A stretch of 57,073 nucleotides of DNA from Verrucomicrobiota bacterium (GTDB taxonomy: Bacteria > Verrucomicrobiota > Verrucomicrobiia > Verrucomicrobiales > DEV007): positions 1 through 57,073 of the forward strand of contig PKCI01000218.1 of the NCBI GenBank assembly GCA_002862135.1. The letters are read 5' to 3'. Position 1 is the first letter of the stretch. Each line of letters starts with the position of its first letter. The notes under the pieces were generated by a model. That model ran no database searches. It was not told the DNA's origin and saw nothing but the letters and a program-made list of their open reading frames with translations. Shown in pieces: positions 1 to 8,852 of this stretch. The position numbers and the translations under genes were made by a program.

Positions 1-1653
1 GGGTTTGTCAATGAAGCCAGCGCGAGGGCGTCTGTCAATCATCCGGCGATTTCACTAGTTTATGAGTGCGATCAGGAGCTCGGCGTGAATTTTTACACGC
101 TTGAACTTGTCGATGCTCCGAGCCTCAGTGATCTCGCCCGACGACGGAGTGAGCTGGAAGAGGGTGCGTTGTGGAAGATCCTCGAATCCGTGGCCGATGC
201 GTTGGTCTATCTGCGCGACCAGAGGATGTCCCATCGACTCATCACTGCTCAGAGCATGCTTATGCTGCGCAGCGGCGAACCTCGTATCGCTAACCCGGTG
301 CGCGGACGGGGGACACCCTTGTCGGTTGAAGAAGAACGCCGCCAGATGGAGTTACTTGCTGACGCGGTGGCACCGTTTCTAAAGAAGTCAGGGGCTGACC
401 CGGACCTGGTTTCGCTCGTGGACAGAATGGGGGCCGACCGTATCGATGCGGTCAACACGATCGACGGACTCAAACGTTCGCTTTCCCCAAGTGATCCTAA
501 CGAAGGTCTAAGCGAAGTGGAACTCGCCAAGCTGTCAGCTCAGAAGAGCAATCAGACCGCGATTATTTCCGGTGTGTTTATCGGTTTGTTCATCGTGGCC
601 GCTGCCGTGATTACCTTCCTGATTTACGGCTCCAAGCCGGACGCTCGCGAACTCGAATCTTTCACCGCGATTCCTTCAGGGGCATTCCCTTTCCAGGATG
701 GTGAAGAAGTTATCTTGTCGGAGTTCTGGATAGGGCAATTCGAGGTCACAATTGGTGAGTATGCAAACTTTCTTTCTGATCTCGCGACATATCCTGACAA
801 GCTCGAAAAAATTCGCCACGAGGATCAGCCCGAAAGCAAGACCTCCTATGAACCCGACCGTTGGTCAGAGATTCTCAGTGCGGCGAAAAAGGGTGGGAAG
901 TTTTACGGCGGACAAATCGATATGAATTGCCCAGTGGTCGGTGTCGATTGGTGGGATGCTAATGCCTACGCCGCTTGGAGAGGGGGTCGTCTCCCCACGG
1001 AGCAAGAGTGGGAGAAAGCTGCTCGTGGTCGCTCGGGAAATCAGTATCCGTGGGGCGACGAGATGGTGCCTGAGAATTTCAACAGCGGCATGGATCATGA
1101 GTCGGAAGGCGACGTTGGTGCCGGCGACATTGATGGTTTCAAATACTGGAGCCCGGTCGATGCAATGACAGCCGACGAGAGTCGATACGGAGTGATGGAT
1201 CTTGCTGGTAATGTCAGCGAATGGACCGCGACCCGGGATGCTCATCCCGAGTCTCCCGACAAAAGCGTTCCCTTGAAACGTGGCGCTTCTTTTGCCACGA
1301 AGGGGGACTTTGAACTGACGGTTCGACGCGCCAGCGAGTCGGCAGAGGAACGAAACTTCCTCACCGGTTTCCGTGTCGCTGCGGATACCGCAGAGCCGGA
1401 GATTGTCGGCCCGTCAGTGCCCGCTCCGCAGTCTGCGGAAGAGGGGAGTAATGAAAATGCCGAGGAACCGGCTTCTCCCATGACTTCAACTGAAACGGTC
1501 ATGCCCAACGGTGACGAGGAGGAATCGTCTGACGCACCCGTCGAAAAACCGGAGCTTGAGGCTCCGGAGGCTAATGATGCCACTGCTGCGTCTCCGTCCT
1601 TTAAGGGGGGCAAAGGCAGCGAGGGAGAAATGGCCCCTGCTCCTGCGGAGTAA
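1..1653 (+). CDS. Pseudokinase / FGE-sulfatase-like membrane protein, 5' end missing
   Basis: The reading frame is open from base 1, so the gene starts upstream of the window; the GTG at 85 lies inside the kinase fold and is not a credible start. Residues 1-165 (window numbering) look like the back half of a Ser/Thr kinase: HP.I..VYE, then FYTLELV, then a catalytic loop at residues 78-87 reading HRLITAQSML. The HRD aspartate is Leu, the metal-binding Asn is Ser and no DFG follows, so it should be catalytically dead. One membrane segment follows (about 545-630 bp). An FGE-sulfatase/SUMF1-like domain comes next, with RLPTEQEWEKAARG, YPWGDE, GNVSEW and GFRVA. It lacks the two catalytic cysteines of true formylglycine-generating enzymes. 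The last ~85 residues are a Glu/Pro/Ala-rich tail. By analogy with similar fusions it is probably a surface sensor or scaffold (inference). Confidence 0.85.
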   Translation, partial: GFVNEASARASVNHPAISLVYECDQELGVNFYTLELVDAPSLSDLARRRSELEEGALWKILESVADALVYLRDQRMSHRLITAQSMLMLRSGEPRIANPVRGRGTPLSVEEERRQMELLADAVAPFLKKSGADPDLVSLVDRMGADRIDAVNTIDGLKRSLSPSDPNEGLSEVELAKLSAQKSNQTAIISGVFIGLFIVAAAVITFLIYGSKPDARELESFTAIPSGAFPFQDGEEVILSEFWIGQFEVTIGEYANFLSDLATYPDKLEKIRHEDQPESKTSYEPDRWSEILSAAKKGGKFYGGQIDMNCPVVGVDWWDANAYAAWRGGRLPTEQEWEKAARGRSGNQYPWGDEMVPENFNSGMDHESEGDVGAGDIDGFKYWSPVDAMTADESRYGVMDLAGNVSEWTATRDAHPESPDKSVPLKRGASFATKGDFELTVRRASESAEERNFLTGFRVAADTAEPEIVGPSVPAPQSAEEGSNENAEEPASPMTSTETVMPNGDEEESSDAPVEKPELEAPEANDATAASPSFKGGKGSEGEMAPAPAE

Positions 1654-1673
1654 TTGGCCGGCCAAATTCCTGT

Positions 1674-1856
1674 TTATTCGTGGATTCCGCGGGCCCAGGC
1701 GACGACTTCATCGTCCTCCAGTTCAAACGAAACTACCATAGGGCGGCAGCAGATTTCGCAGTCGTAGTCGACTTCAGAGGGGACCTCGTCGGGATAGGGG
1801 AGAGGGACATGAAACTGCTCAAAACAGGTGGGGCAGGTGACAGGGGCAGTATCCAT
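1674..1856 (-). CDS. CPXCG-motif cysteine-rich small protein
   Basis: A 60-residue protein with two cysteine pairs, CPTC near the N-terminus and CEIC-C in the middle. This matches the CPXCG cysteine-rich family (Cys_rich_CPXG), small presumed zinc-binding proteins of unknown role. The start at 1856 (MDTAPVTCPTC) fits the usual family length of about 60 residues. An in-frame ATG at 1919 would add 21 residues that do not look conserved. It converges on the preceding kinase-FGE gene with only 20 bp between stops. Function is unknown; metal binding is inferred from the cysteines. Confidence 0.75.
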   Translation of the reverse strand: MDTAPVTCPTCFEQFHVPLPYPDEVPSEVDYDCEICCRPMVVSFELEDDEVVAWARGIHE

Positions 1857-2072
1857 TTTCTGTGAAATCGGCTGAGTTCCTTTGTTTTCGTGGGTTTTGG
1901 GGCCAAAAAAGAATCGCAAAAGTAAGCCGAAAATCGCTTGTTTCGAGACGGTTTGCCTTTAAATTTGCGCCCCTCCGCCCGTTGCAGGCGCTTCTCTTGC
2001 GGGATGGAGTAAGAAACTGAGAAGCAATGTCGGAAGGCAAATAAACCAAACAAACAAACCTTAATCAAACCT

Positions 2073-3791
2073 ATGGCAGCCACAATCAACCCGTCAAATC
2101 CGGAGCTTTTAGCTCTGATTGGCCAAAAGTTCCACACCCACCGCGAGAACTCAATCGTGCGGGGTAAAATCATCGAAATCCGATCCCAGGTGGTGGTCGT
2201 GGACATCGGTGCCAAGTCTGAAGGCATCATTGCAATTTCTGAATTTGAGGATGAAGAGATCAACGTTGGCGACGAGATCGAAGTTCTCCTTGAGAAACTG
2301 GAGAACGACGAAGGTATGGTCGTTCTCTCGAAAGAGAAAGCTGCTCACAAACAGAACTGGGACAAGATCGTCAAGGTTTACGAAGACGGTGGCCTTGTGA
2401 AAGGCAAGGTGAAGTCCGTCGTCAAAGGTGGGCTCATGGTCAACGTTGGCGTGGAAGCTTTCCTTCCTGGTTCCCAGATCGACATCATTCCTCCCAAGGA
2501 CCTCAACGAATACGTTGGTAACGTTTACGAGTTCAAGATTGTCAAAGTCAACGATATCCGCAAGAACATCGTGCTGAGCCGCCGCGAGGTGATCGAAGCT
2601 GAGCGTGCTGAGCAGCGCGCTGAGTTCCTTGAGTCCGTCAAGACTGCTGACAAGGTTGAAGGTGTCGTTAAAAACATTACCGATTTCGGCGCTTTCATCG
2701 ACCTCCAGGGCATGGACGGTCTTCTTCACATCACCGACATGAGCTGGGGCCGCATCAATCACCCCAGCGAGATGCTTGCCATTGGTCAGCCTCTCGAGGT
2801 TATCATTCTCGACGTAGACAAGGATAAGGAGCGTGTCTCCCTCGGCCTCAAACAACTTCAGGACAATCCCTGGGAAGCGATCGATGCCAAGTATCCGATC
2901 AGCAGCGAAGTCAGCGGCAAGATCACGAAGCTCGTGCCCTATGGTGCTTTCGTGGAATTAGAACGCGGTGTGGAAGGTCTTATCCACGTTTCCGAGCTTT
3001 CTTGGACCAAGCGCATCACCCGCCCGAGCGACGTTCTCTCTCTCGACCAAGACGTCAAGGCTGTGGTCCTCGCGATCAACACGGACGAGCAGAAGATTTC
3101 TCTCGGTGTCCGTCAGCTCGAGCCCAATCCTTGGGACGAAGTTGAGACTCGCTACCCAATCGGTTCAACGATCAAGGGCGAGATCCGCAACCTCACTCCA
3201 TACGGTGCCTTTGTGGAACTGGAAGACGGCATCGACGGCATGATCCACGTTTCCGACCTTAGTTGGACCCGCAAGATCAATCACCCGAGCGAGATCCTCA
3301 AGAAGTCCCAAGAAGTCGAGGCCGTCGTTCTCGAAATTGACAAAACCAACCAGCGCATCAGCTTGGGTGTCAAGCAGCTTGAGAACGATCCGTGGAGCGA
3401 GATCGACACCCACTTTAAGGTTGGTGACCTTGTCAAGGGAACGGTCGCCAAGATCGCCAGCTTCGGCGCTTTCATCCAGCTCGAGGATGACATCGACGGC
3501 TTGGTCCACATCTCGCAGCTCAGCGAAGATCACGTGGCAAAGGTCAAAGATGTCATCAAGGTGGGCGACGACGTGGAAGCCCGCGTCATCAAAGTCGACA
3601 AAGTCGAGCGACGTATCGGTCTCTCTATCAAGGCAGCCGAATACTCCGAGGAGCAGCTCAAGAAAGAGACTGCTGCTTTCGACGCCCTCCGGCCGAGCTC
3701 TGACCTCGTGGGTCTCGAACAGGCATTCAATCTCGCTACCGAAGAGTGGCGTCCAGGCGAAGAGCCCGGCGAAGAGGATGCCGAAGATTGA
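2073..3791 (+). CDS. rpsA: 30S ribosomal protein S1
   Basis: A 572-residue protein made of six consecutive S1 (OB-fold) repeats. The middle and C-terminal repeats show the standard pattern G.V..i..yGAFVEL..G.eGLIHVSELSW followed by ISLGv.QL..nPW. It unfolds and delivers mRNA to the 30S subunit, which matters in organisms whose mRNAs, as here, rarely carry clear Shine-Dalgarno sequences. The ATG at 2073 follows an A/C-rich leader without a Shine-Dalgarno. The length matches bacterial S1. It is followed by a strong intrinsic terminator at 3847-3876 and appears to be a single-gene transcription unit. Confidence 0.97.
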   Translation: MAATINPSNPELLALIGQKFHTHRENSIVRGKIIEIRSQVVVVDIGAKSEGIIAISEFEDEEINVGDEIEVLLEKLENDEGMVVLSKEKAAHKQNWDKIVKVYEDGGLVKGKVKSVVKGGLMVNVGVEAFLPGSQIDIIPPKDLNEYVGNVYEFKIVKVNDIRKNIVLSRREVIEAERAEQRAEFLESVKTADKVEGVVKNITDFGAFIDLQGMDGLLHITDMSWGRINHPSEMLAIGQPLEVIILDVDKDKERVSLGLKQLQDNPWEAIDAKYPISSEVSGKITKLVPYGAFVELERGVEGLIHVSELSWTKRITRPSDVLSLDQDVKAVVLAINTDEQKISLGVRQLEPNPWDEVETRYPIGSTIKGEIRNLTPYGAFVELEDGIDGMIHVSDLSWTRKINHPSEILKKSQEVEAVVLEIDKTNQRISLGVKQLENDPWSEIDTHFKVGDLVKGTVAKIASFGAFIQLEDDIDGLVHISQLSEDHVAKVKDVIKVGDDVEARVIKVDKVERRIGLSIKAAEYSEEQLKKETAAFDALRPSSDLVGLEQAFNLATEEWRPGEEPGEEDAED

Positions 3792-3846
3792 TCGATTCCC
3801 AAAACTCTGCGGAGGGTCGCGAGGCCTCCTGGAAGAAAACGTTGAA

Positions 3847-3876
3847 AGGAGCAGGGGAAGCCCTGCTCCTTTTTTT
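3847..3876 (+). terminator. Rho-independent terminator of rpsA
   Basis: A perfect 10-bp stem (AGGAGCAGGG at 3847-3856 with CCCTGCTCCT at 3861-3870) with a 4-nt loop is followed directly by a run of T to 3876. It lies 55 bp after the S1 stop codon. This is the clearest intrinsic terminator in the window. Confidence 0.93.
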
Positions 3877-4027
3877 GTAAAAACGGGCTTTCGGGGGTCA
3901 CAAACGCTGACTTTACGAAAATGATCTACGGACCCATGCTGGTTTTCCGGCCGTGTTTTCCCGGAGAGCTGCCTGAAAGTTTTGCTGGTCCCTGCCATCA
4001 GAGTAGGCTCGAGAAGGCTTGGAACTC

Positions 4028-6115
4028 ATGAACCGGGAAACTACCAAGATAAATTTGCCTCCTCCGGGAATGATGCGGAAGCGGGACCCGCGGGCTCCCC
4101 GCTGGATCTGGTTGGTGTTGATCGTGGTTTCTCTTGTCGTTGGGACTGGGGCTGGACTCTACGTGGGCTTGAAGAATGCCCCGGATCCCGGAGGCAAGGA
4201 GGTCGCAAGTGGTAGCGAACTGGCGGATCAGGAAGTTGAGCATAAGCTCGCGGAAGCGCGCCAGGCAGTCGCAGAAGGCAACTGGATCGGAGCTCGTCTC
4301 CTTTTTATGGAGGTTCAGGATGTTGATCCAGATAATCCGGTAGTGCTCGCATCTCTGCCCCTGATTGATCGGCGGCTTGATGAAGCTCGCGGCAGTATTG
4401 AAGTGGTCACGGATCCGCCTGGTGCGGAGGTGGAGCTTGAGGGTATTGGTAAGAAAAGGTCTCCGTATACTTTCACTGGGGTGCCTTACGGCTCTCACCT
4501 TCTCAAGGTTTCCAAGGATGGCTTCGAACCGGTCACCCAAACGATCGCAGTCCGCAGTGAAGATCTTATTGTCGTTCCGTCGATCGACCTCACTGCAAGC
4601 TCTGGCCAGATCGAGGTGGTCAGCGAGCCAAGGGGCGCCGAATTCAAATTACTCAAGCTGGTTGAAAATGAGCAGCAGGAATTGGTCGAAGTTGGACAGA
4701 CCCCAGCCATTATCGGCAAGCTTGATCCCGGCGATTACCGGGTGCTCATGGAGGTCGACGGATGGCCGGAATATGCTGAGACGGTTCGCGTGCAGAATGA
4801 TCGTAACACTGCTGTTTCTGCTGTTTTCGCCATGGGTGGATTTAACGTGGTCAGCGATCCAATCGGAGCTGAAGTCTGGGTGCAGTCAGGAGGTGAGCCT
4901 ATGAAACGTTCCGGTGTAGCTCCCTTGAGCCTGACAGACCTCCCTGTCGGACCGTTGAAGCTGGAACTTCGTTACAAAGACTGGCCGCCAATTCGTCGAA
5001 CCGTTGAAGTCACTGATGGGGATTCCCGTAATCTGGACTTTGCCTGGGAACGAAGCCTGGTGACTTTTCGCAGTGATCCAGCCGGGGCGGAAGTTTGGCT
5101 AAATGATGCCCGTCTCGGCAATGGCCGCGAGGTTGCTCCGTTCAAGGTGGAACTGCCGGAAGGGGAGTATGTCTTTCTTGCTCGTCACAGTGAACTCGGC
5201 AGCAAGGGGGTGAGTCATATTGTCGAGGCGGCCCAAGGGTCAGATGAGGTCTTCTTCCAATTCGATTACGGTTCGATCAAGCTGAGCAGTGAGCCTGTTG
5301 GTGCGGCCGTGATTTCGAGTGGCATACCGATTGGGCGCACACCGTTGACCCTGCCGGCGGTGAAGCCCGGCGTCTACACCTATGAGTTCCGCAAAGACCA
5401 ACACCGTGGCACGGTGGTTTCAGGTGTACTGGAACCCGGAGGTACTCTGGACTTCAATGCCCGCCTGACTTATGACCCGGCACCAGTCACAAGTCGAGAT
5501 TTCACGAATAGAGTAGGACAGAAGATGATCTGGGTTGGCGAGTTGGGCGGTTGGGTCGCTTCTCACGAAACGACACAGGCGCAGTTCGAACAGATTTCAG
5601 GCGAGAACCCGAGTTACTTCCCGTCACCCAATCATCCGGTCGACAGCGTCACCTGGTATCAGGCAGTTAAGTATTGCGAGGCGCTTACTCATGAGGAGCA
5701 GATTCGCGGGAGAATTCCGAAAGGCTATCGTTACCGCCTGCCCACTGATGTGGAGTGGGGCAAGTATGTTGGCGGACAGAAGCTCGATGGCGCTATCTCC
5801 AGCCTGTTTGAGCGTAAGAAGTCAACCGCGCCGGTTGGCTCTCTCGCTCCGAACGAGCACGGACTTTACGATGTCCGGGGCAACGTCTGGGAATGGGTTG
5901 AAGATTGGTATTCCCCGACAATCGTTAATCGTGTCACACGCGAAGGTGCGACTCCAAGCCCAGACTGGGTTGGCACCGAGCGGAAGGTTTTGCGAGGGGG
6001 TGCCTGGAACCGGTCTTCCCAGTTTGACCTTTCTGTGGCTAATCGAATGGCAGCGCGTCCCGGTGCGGAAGACCGTTACGATGTCGGTTTCCGCGTGGTC
6101 CTGATGAAAGACTGA
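4028..6115 (+). CDS. PEGA-repeat / FGE-sulfatase-like membrane protein
   Basis: A 695-residue protein. After a short cytoplasmic N-terminus there is one transmembrane segment at about residues 25-45 (WIWLVLIVVSLVVGTGAGLY). A short helical segment follows, then five PEGA-type repeats starting near residues 122, 193, 270, 345 and 415, each with the core V.S(D/E)P.GAEV. The C-terminal 200 residues are an FGE-sulfatase-like domain: MIWVGE, HPVDSVTWYQA, YRLPTDVEWGKY, GNVWEWVEDWY, VLRGGAWNR, GFRVVL. The two catalytic cysteines of real FGE are absent, so a binding or structural role is likelier than formylglycine formation. PEGA domains are typical of surface proteins. The start is set at the ATG at 4028; a TTG at 4019 would add three residues. 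Confidence 0.88.
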   Translation: MNRETTKINLPPPGMMRKRDPRAPRWIWLVLIVVSLVVGTGAGLYVGLKNAPDPGGKEVASGSELADQEVEHKLAEARQAVAEGNWIGARLLFMEVQDVDPDNPVVLASLPLIDRRLDEARGSIEVVTDPPGAEVELEGIGKKRSPYTFTGVPYGSHLLKVSKDGFEPVTQTIAVRSEDLIVVPSIDLTASSGQIEVVSEPRGAEFKLLKLVENEQQELVEVGQTPAIIGKLDPGDYRVLMEVDGWPEYAETVRVQNDRNTAVSAVFAMGGFNVVSDPIGAEVWVQSGGEPMKRSGVAPLSLTDLPVGPLKLELRYKDWPPIRRTVEVTDGDSRNLDFAWERSLVTFRSDPAGAEVWLNDARLGNGREVAPFKVELPEGEYVFLARHSELGSKGVSHIVEAAQGSDEVFFQFDYGSIKLSSEPVGAAVISSGIPIGRTPLTLPAVKPGVYTYEFRKDQHRGTVVSGVLEPGGTLDFNARLTYDPAPVTSRDFTNRVGQKMIWVGELGGWVASHETTQAQFEQISGENPSYFPSPNHPVDSVTWYQAVKYCEALTHEEQIRGRIPKGYRYRLPTDVEWGKYVGGQKLDGAISSLFERKKSTAPVGSLAPNEHGLYDVRGNVWEWVEDWYSPTIVNRVTREGATPSPDWVGTERKVLRGGAWNRSSQFDLSVANRMAARPGAEDRYDVGFRVVLMKD

Positions 6116-6134
6116 ATGGTTGCTCCGGCGGCTG

Positions 6135-7046
6135 CTACTCAACAGCGAACGTCTGAGTCATCTGGGCGTCCGGCGTGGCTGGCCTGTAGTGGAACACGCG
6201 GATGGCCTCTTCGTCCGGACTCTTGGCGGCGTAGATTGCAATCTCGACCCTGGGAGAGCCTCCCGCGGCCCCACCGGCGAGCGGCTTTGTGGTGATGTTG
6301 ATCTGATTGGTTCCGCGACGAACGCCACCCATGATCAATTCAGCGGTTTTGACATTGGAAAAGTTGCCGTTTTCGATTCCGTTGACGGTGACATTCACCT
6401 CGTATCCGGTGGAGTCGACCCAGGCTTCGGCAATGAAGTCTGGAGCATTGACCGGCTGAGGAACGGGAGGCAGCTGCGGAGCCGGCTGGAATTCTTCACC
6501 TTGAAGAAAGGAGAAATCAGCATTCCGAATCTGAAGGAGCAGCTCTGAGTCGTTGCCGGTTTTAACGACACGGAGTCTGTCGAATTTCCAGGTGCCGTCT
6601 TCTTTGAGGAAATGCAATACAATTAGGTTGTCAATCGGACCTCCGTCAGGAGCTCCGCCGAAGTTGGCTTTTCCGAAGTAAGTGGAGGTCGCGGTTTCCC
6701 TGGTAGAGAGAACGCCGAGTCCGACGAGTCCTGCAAGCGTTGGGGCTTCGAGCGGATCAGCGAAGAATGTTTTTGGAAAAGGAAGCTTCTGCGAAACAAT
6801 GATATTGCGAACCTCCATTTGGCGGGAGAATGCGGTGACTTGCTCCCATTTGGCAACATCCCGAGTGGCCATGGCATTGTGCCATGCGTTGTAAGCGTTC
6901 TCAAGCGTCGCACGAAGAGTTGGATCCCGTCGGGCCTGCTGAGCGACAGCAGTGTTTATGGTTGGGCTTGTCAGAAGGCTTGCCAAGAGGCTCGTCAGGA
7001 GAAAAGACGAGATGATGGGGGAGAGGGCTTTTCCATTCTGGAACAT
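6135..7046 (-). CDS. Exported protein of unknown function
   Basis: A 303-residue protein with a Sec-type signal peptide (charged start, hydrophobic residues 10-33, likely cleavage after TAVAQQ). Residues 45-180 form a compact region with the pattern LENAYNAWHNAMATRD, which resembles NTF2/SnoaL-like starts, though this is a guess. A proline-rich linker (PAPQLPPVPQPVNAP) at about 193-207 leads to a C-terminal beta-rich domain (DFIAEAWVDSTGYEVNVTVNG) of about 95 residues. I do not recognise a named family. It is convergent with the PEGA-FGE gene (20 bp between stops) and has no obvious partner. Confidence 0.8.
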   Translation of the reverse strand: MFQNGKALSPIISSFLLTSLLASLLTSPTINTAVAQQARRDPTLRATLENAYNAWHNAMATRDVAKWEQVTAFSRQMEVRNIIVSQKLPFPKTFFADPLEAPTLAGLVGLGVLSTRETATSTYFGKANFGGAPDGGPIDNLIVLHFLKEDGTWKFDRLRVVKTGNDSELLLQIRNADFSFLQGEEFQPAPQLPPVPQPVNAPDFIAEAWVDSTGYEVNVTVNGIENGNFSNVKTAELIMGGVRRGTNQINITTKPLAGGAAGGSPRVEIAIYAAKSPDEEAIRVFHYRPATPDAQMTQTFAVE

Positions 7047-7314
7047 AGAGAGAGGGTAGCATGTTGAAGCTGGTTGAACAGGAGAGTTTCGGGGGCTAGA
7101 TGAAACTTGATATTTGTTGCCATCCTTTACTCATCGTGTTTCGGGTAAGCCGCTACAGCCTCCAGCTGACCGGAAAACGTTCTTGCTGGAGAAAGGCCAG
7201 GCCAAGACCCACTCGAGCTTGGAGGGACGTGATCTCCAAAATTCATGTCGGGAAGACGTTCATGCGGCAATGACGTGACTTGCCTTTCCCACTGCGATCG
7301 CTCAAACTTCTACT

Positions 7315-8769
7315 ATGAAGTTTACTGCTGCTCTTCTAGCTCTCGGCTTTGCCTTCTCCGCTAACCTTCCTGCGCGTCAGTGGAAACAAGCGGCTACCGG
7401 TAAAGTGATCGAAGCTGAACTCATCAAGATTGAATATGGCAAGGCTCACCTGAAACTCGCGGATGGTCGCGTCGGCCAGGTCGAAGTAATTTCTTTGAGC
7501 CTGGAAGATCAGCAGTATATCGCAACTCTGGAGGAAGCTGGCGTCCCAGCAGGTGGCGGAGTGGCAGTTGATGGTGCTGACTGGCCCCATTTTCGCGGAG
7601 CGAATTCCGACGGTATTTCTCCTGACACAGACCTACTTGATAAGTGGCCCGAAGGTGGTCCGGAAAAGCTCTGGGTCTTTAGTGATGCCGGGATGGGATA
7701 CTCCGGTTTCTCAGTCGTGGGCGGAAAACTCTACACGCTGGGGACCCGTGGCGATGAAGTTACCGTGATCTGTGTCGACATTGCCTCCGGTGAGCAGCTT
7801 TGGTCCACCCGCATTGGAACTGATGATCAACAGGGATATAACGTGGGTTGGGGGCATGGCCCTCGCAGCACCCCGACAATTTCTGATGGGCTCGTTTTTG
7901 CGACCGGCCCGAAAGGAACGGTTGCCTGCCTCGACGCTGCAAGCGGTGACAAGAAGTGGAGCAAGGATCTGAAGAGTGACTTTGATGGTCAGGCCGGGGG
8001 ATGGGGCTTTTCTGCTTCTCCCCTTGTGGATGGCGACAATCTCATTCTCGGCCCCGGTGGTAGAGATGCTGGCATCGTCTGTCTCAAGAAAGACACGGGA
8101 GCGACCGTTTGGAAATCGGACGATGTGAAGCCGGGCAAAGCGGAGTACGCCACCATTCAGATCTCCGAGATGAATGGCCAGCGCCAGTATATCCGTCTTT
8201 TCGCTGAGGAGCTTGTCAGCGTTTCCGCTGATGACGGTTCTGTTGTCTGGCGTTCGGAGTGGCCTGGAAAAACCGCGGTGATTCCTACACCCATTGTGAG
8301 TGGCAATGAGGTCTATGTGACTTCCGGCTACGGAGTGGGTTGTAAGCTGGTCTCGATCGACAGCAGCAATAATGCTTCGGATGTCTGGATGGACAAGACG
8401 ATGAAGAACCACCACGGTGGCGTTGTTAAAGTGGGCGATTACCTTTACGGATTCTCTGACGGTGCCGGGTTGATTTGTCAGGATTGGAAAACCGGTGAGC
8501 TCGTCTGGAATGAAAAGGGCCGCTACACTACCAAAGGATCCGTTCACGTCGCTGATGGCAATCTTTATGCTCTCAACGAAGATGACGGAACACTTACTCT
8601 CGCCACCGTAAGCCCGGACGGCTTTGAGATGAAAGGGCAGTTCACTCTTGACCCCCAGAGCGAAAACCGCAACCCCAAGGGGAAGGTTTGGACTCATCCG
8701 CTCGTGATTGGCGGCAAGCTTTTCCTCCGCGACCAAGAGATCATTGTTTGCTACGACGTCTCCAGTTAA
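7315..8769 (+). CDS. SHD1-domain PQQ-like beta-propeller protein (exported)
   Basis: A 484-residue protein with a signal peptide (MKFTAALLALGFAFSANLPA). Residues 20-70 form an SLA1-homology-1 (SHD1) domain: W....GK.IEAEL, HLKLADGRV, LSLEDQQYI. This domain is characteristic of Planctomycetes and Verrucomicrobia. The rest is a PQQ/pyrrolo-quinoline-quinone-like eight-bladed propeller: WPHFRGANSDGISPD, GFSVVGGKLYTLGTRG, VICVDIASGEQLWS, VACLDAASGDKKWS. Such proteins are periplasmic, and most lack the residues of true quinoprotein dehydrogenases. A binding or assembly role is more likely than catalysis. A hairpin terminator follows at 8809. Confidence 0.9.
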   Translation: MKFTAALLALGFAFSANLPARQWKQAATGKVIEAELIKIEYGKAHLKLADGRVGQVEVISLSLEDQQYIATLEEAGVPAGGGVAVDGADWPHFRGANSDGISPDTDLLDKWPEGGPEKLWVFSDAGMGYSGFSVVGGKLYTLGTRGDEVTVICVDIASGEQLWSTRIGTDDQQGYNVGWGHGPRSTPTISDGLVFATGPKGTVACLDAASGDKKWSKDLKSDFDGQAGGWGFSASPLVDGDNLILGPGGRDAGIVCLKKDTGATVWKSDDVKPGKAEYATIQISEMNGQRQYIRLFAEELVSVSADDGSVVWRSEWPGKTAVIPTPIVSGNEVYVTSGYGVGCKLVSIDSSNNASDVWMDKTMKNHHGGVVKVGDYLYGFSDGAGLICQDWKTGELVWNEKGRYTTKGSVHVADGNLYALNEDDGTLTLATVSPDGFEMKGQFTLDPQSENRNPKGKVWTHPLVIGGKLFLRDQEIIVCYDVSS

Positions 8770-8808
8770 GGAAATTGACTCAGTGAATTTCCCCTGGACG
8801 GGAGGCAA

Positions 8809-8842
8809 CCGGGTTGAACGCACCGTTCAACTCGGTTTGATT
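8809..8842 (+). terminator. Intrinsic terminator after the PQQ-like gene
   Basis: A 12-bp stem (8809-8820 with 8824-8835, one G-U pair) has a 3-nt CAC loop and is followed by TTTGATT. It sits 39 bp past the stop at 8769. It also argues that the following CPBP gene starts at the ATG at 8853 rather than the TTG at 8841, which touches the hairpin's tail. Confidence 0.7.
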
Positions 8843-8852
8843 GTGGCGCTGC

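Noticed and set aside
1654-1668. TTGGCCGGCCAA palindrome after the first gene
   Set aside because: A perfect palindrome with no loop and no T run cannot act as a hairpin terminator; probably chance.
2151-2855. 234-codon minus-strand frame
   Set aside because: Antisense shadow of rpsA.
7711-8823. 370-codon minus-strand frame
   Set aside because: Antisense to the PQQ-like propeller gene and overlapping its terminator; no recognisable domain.
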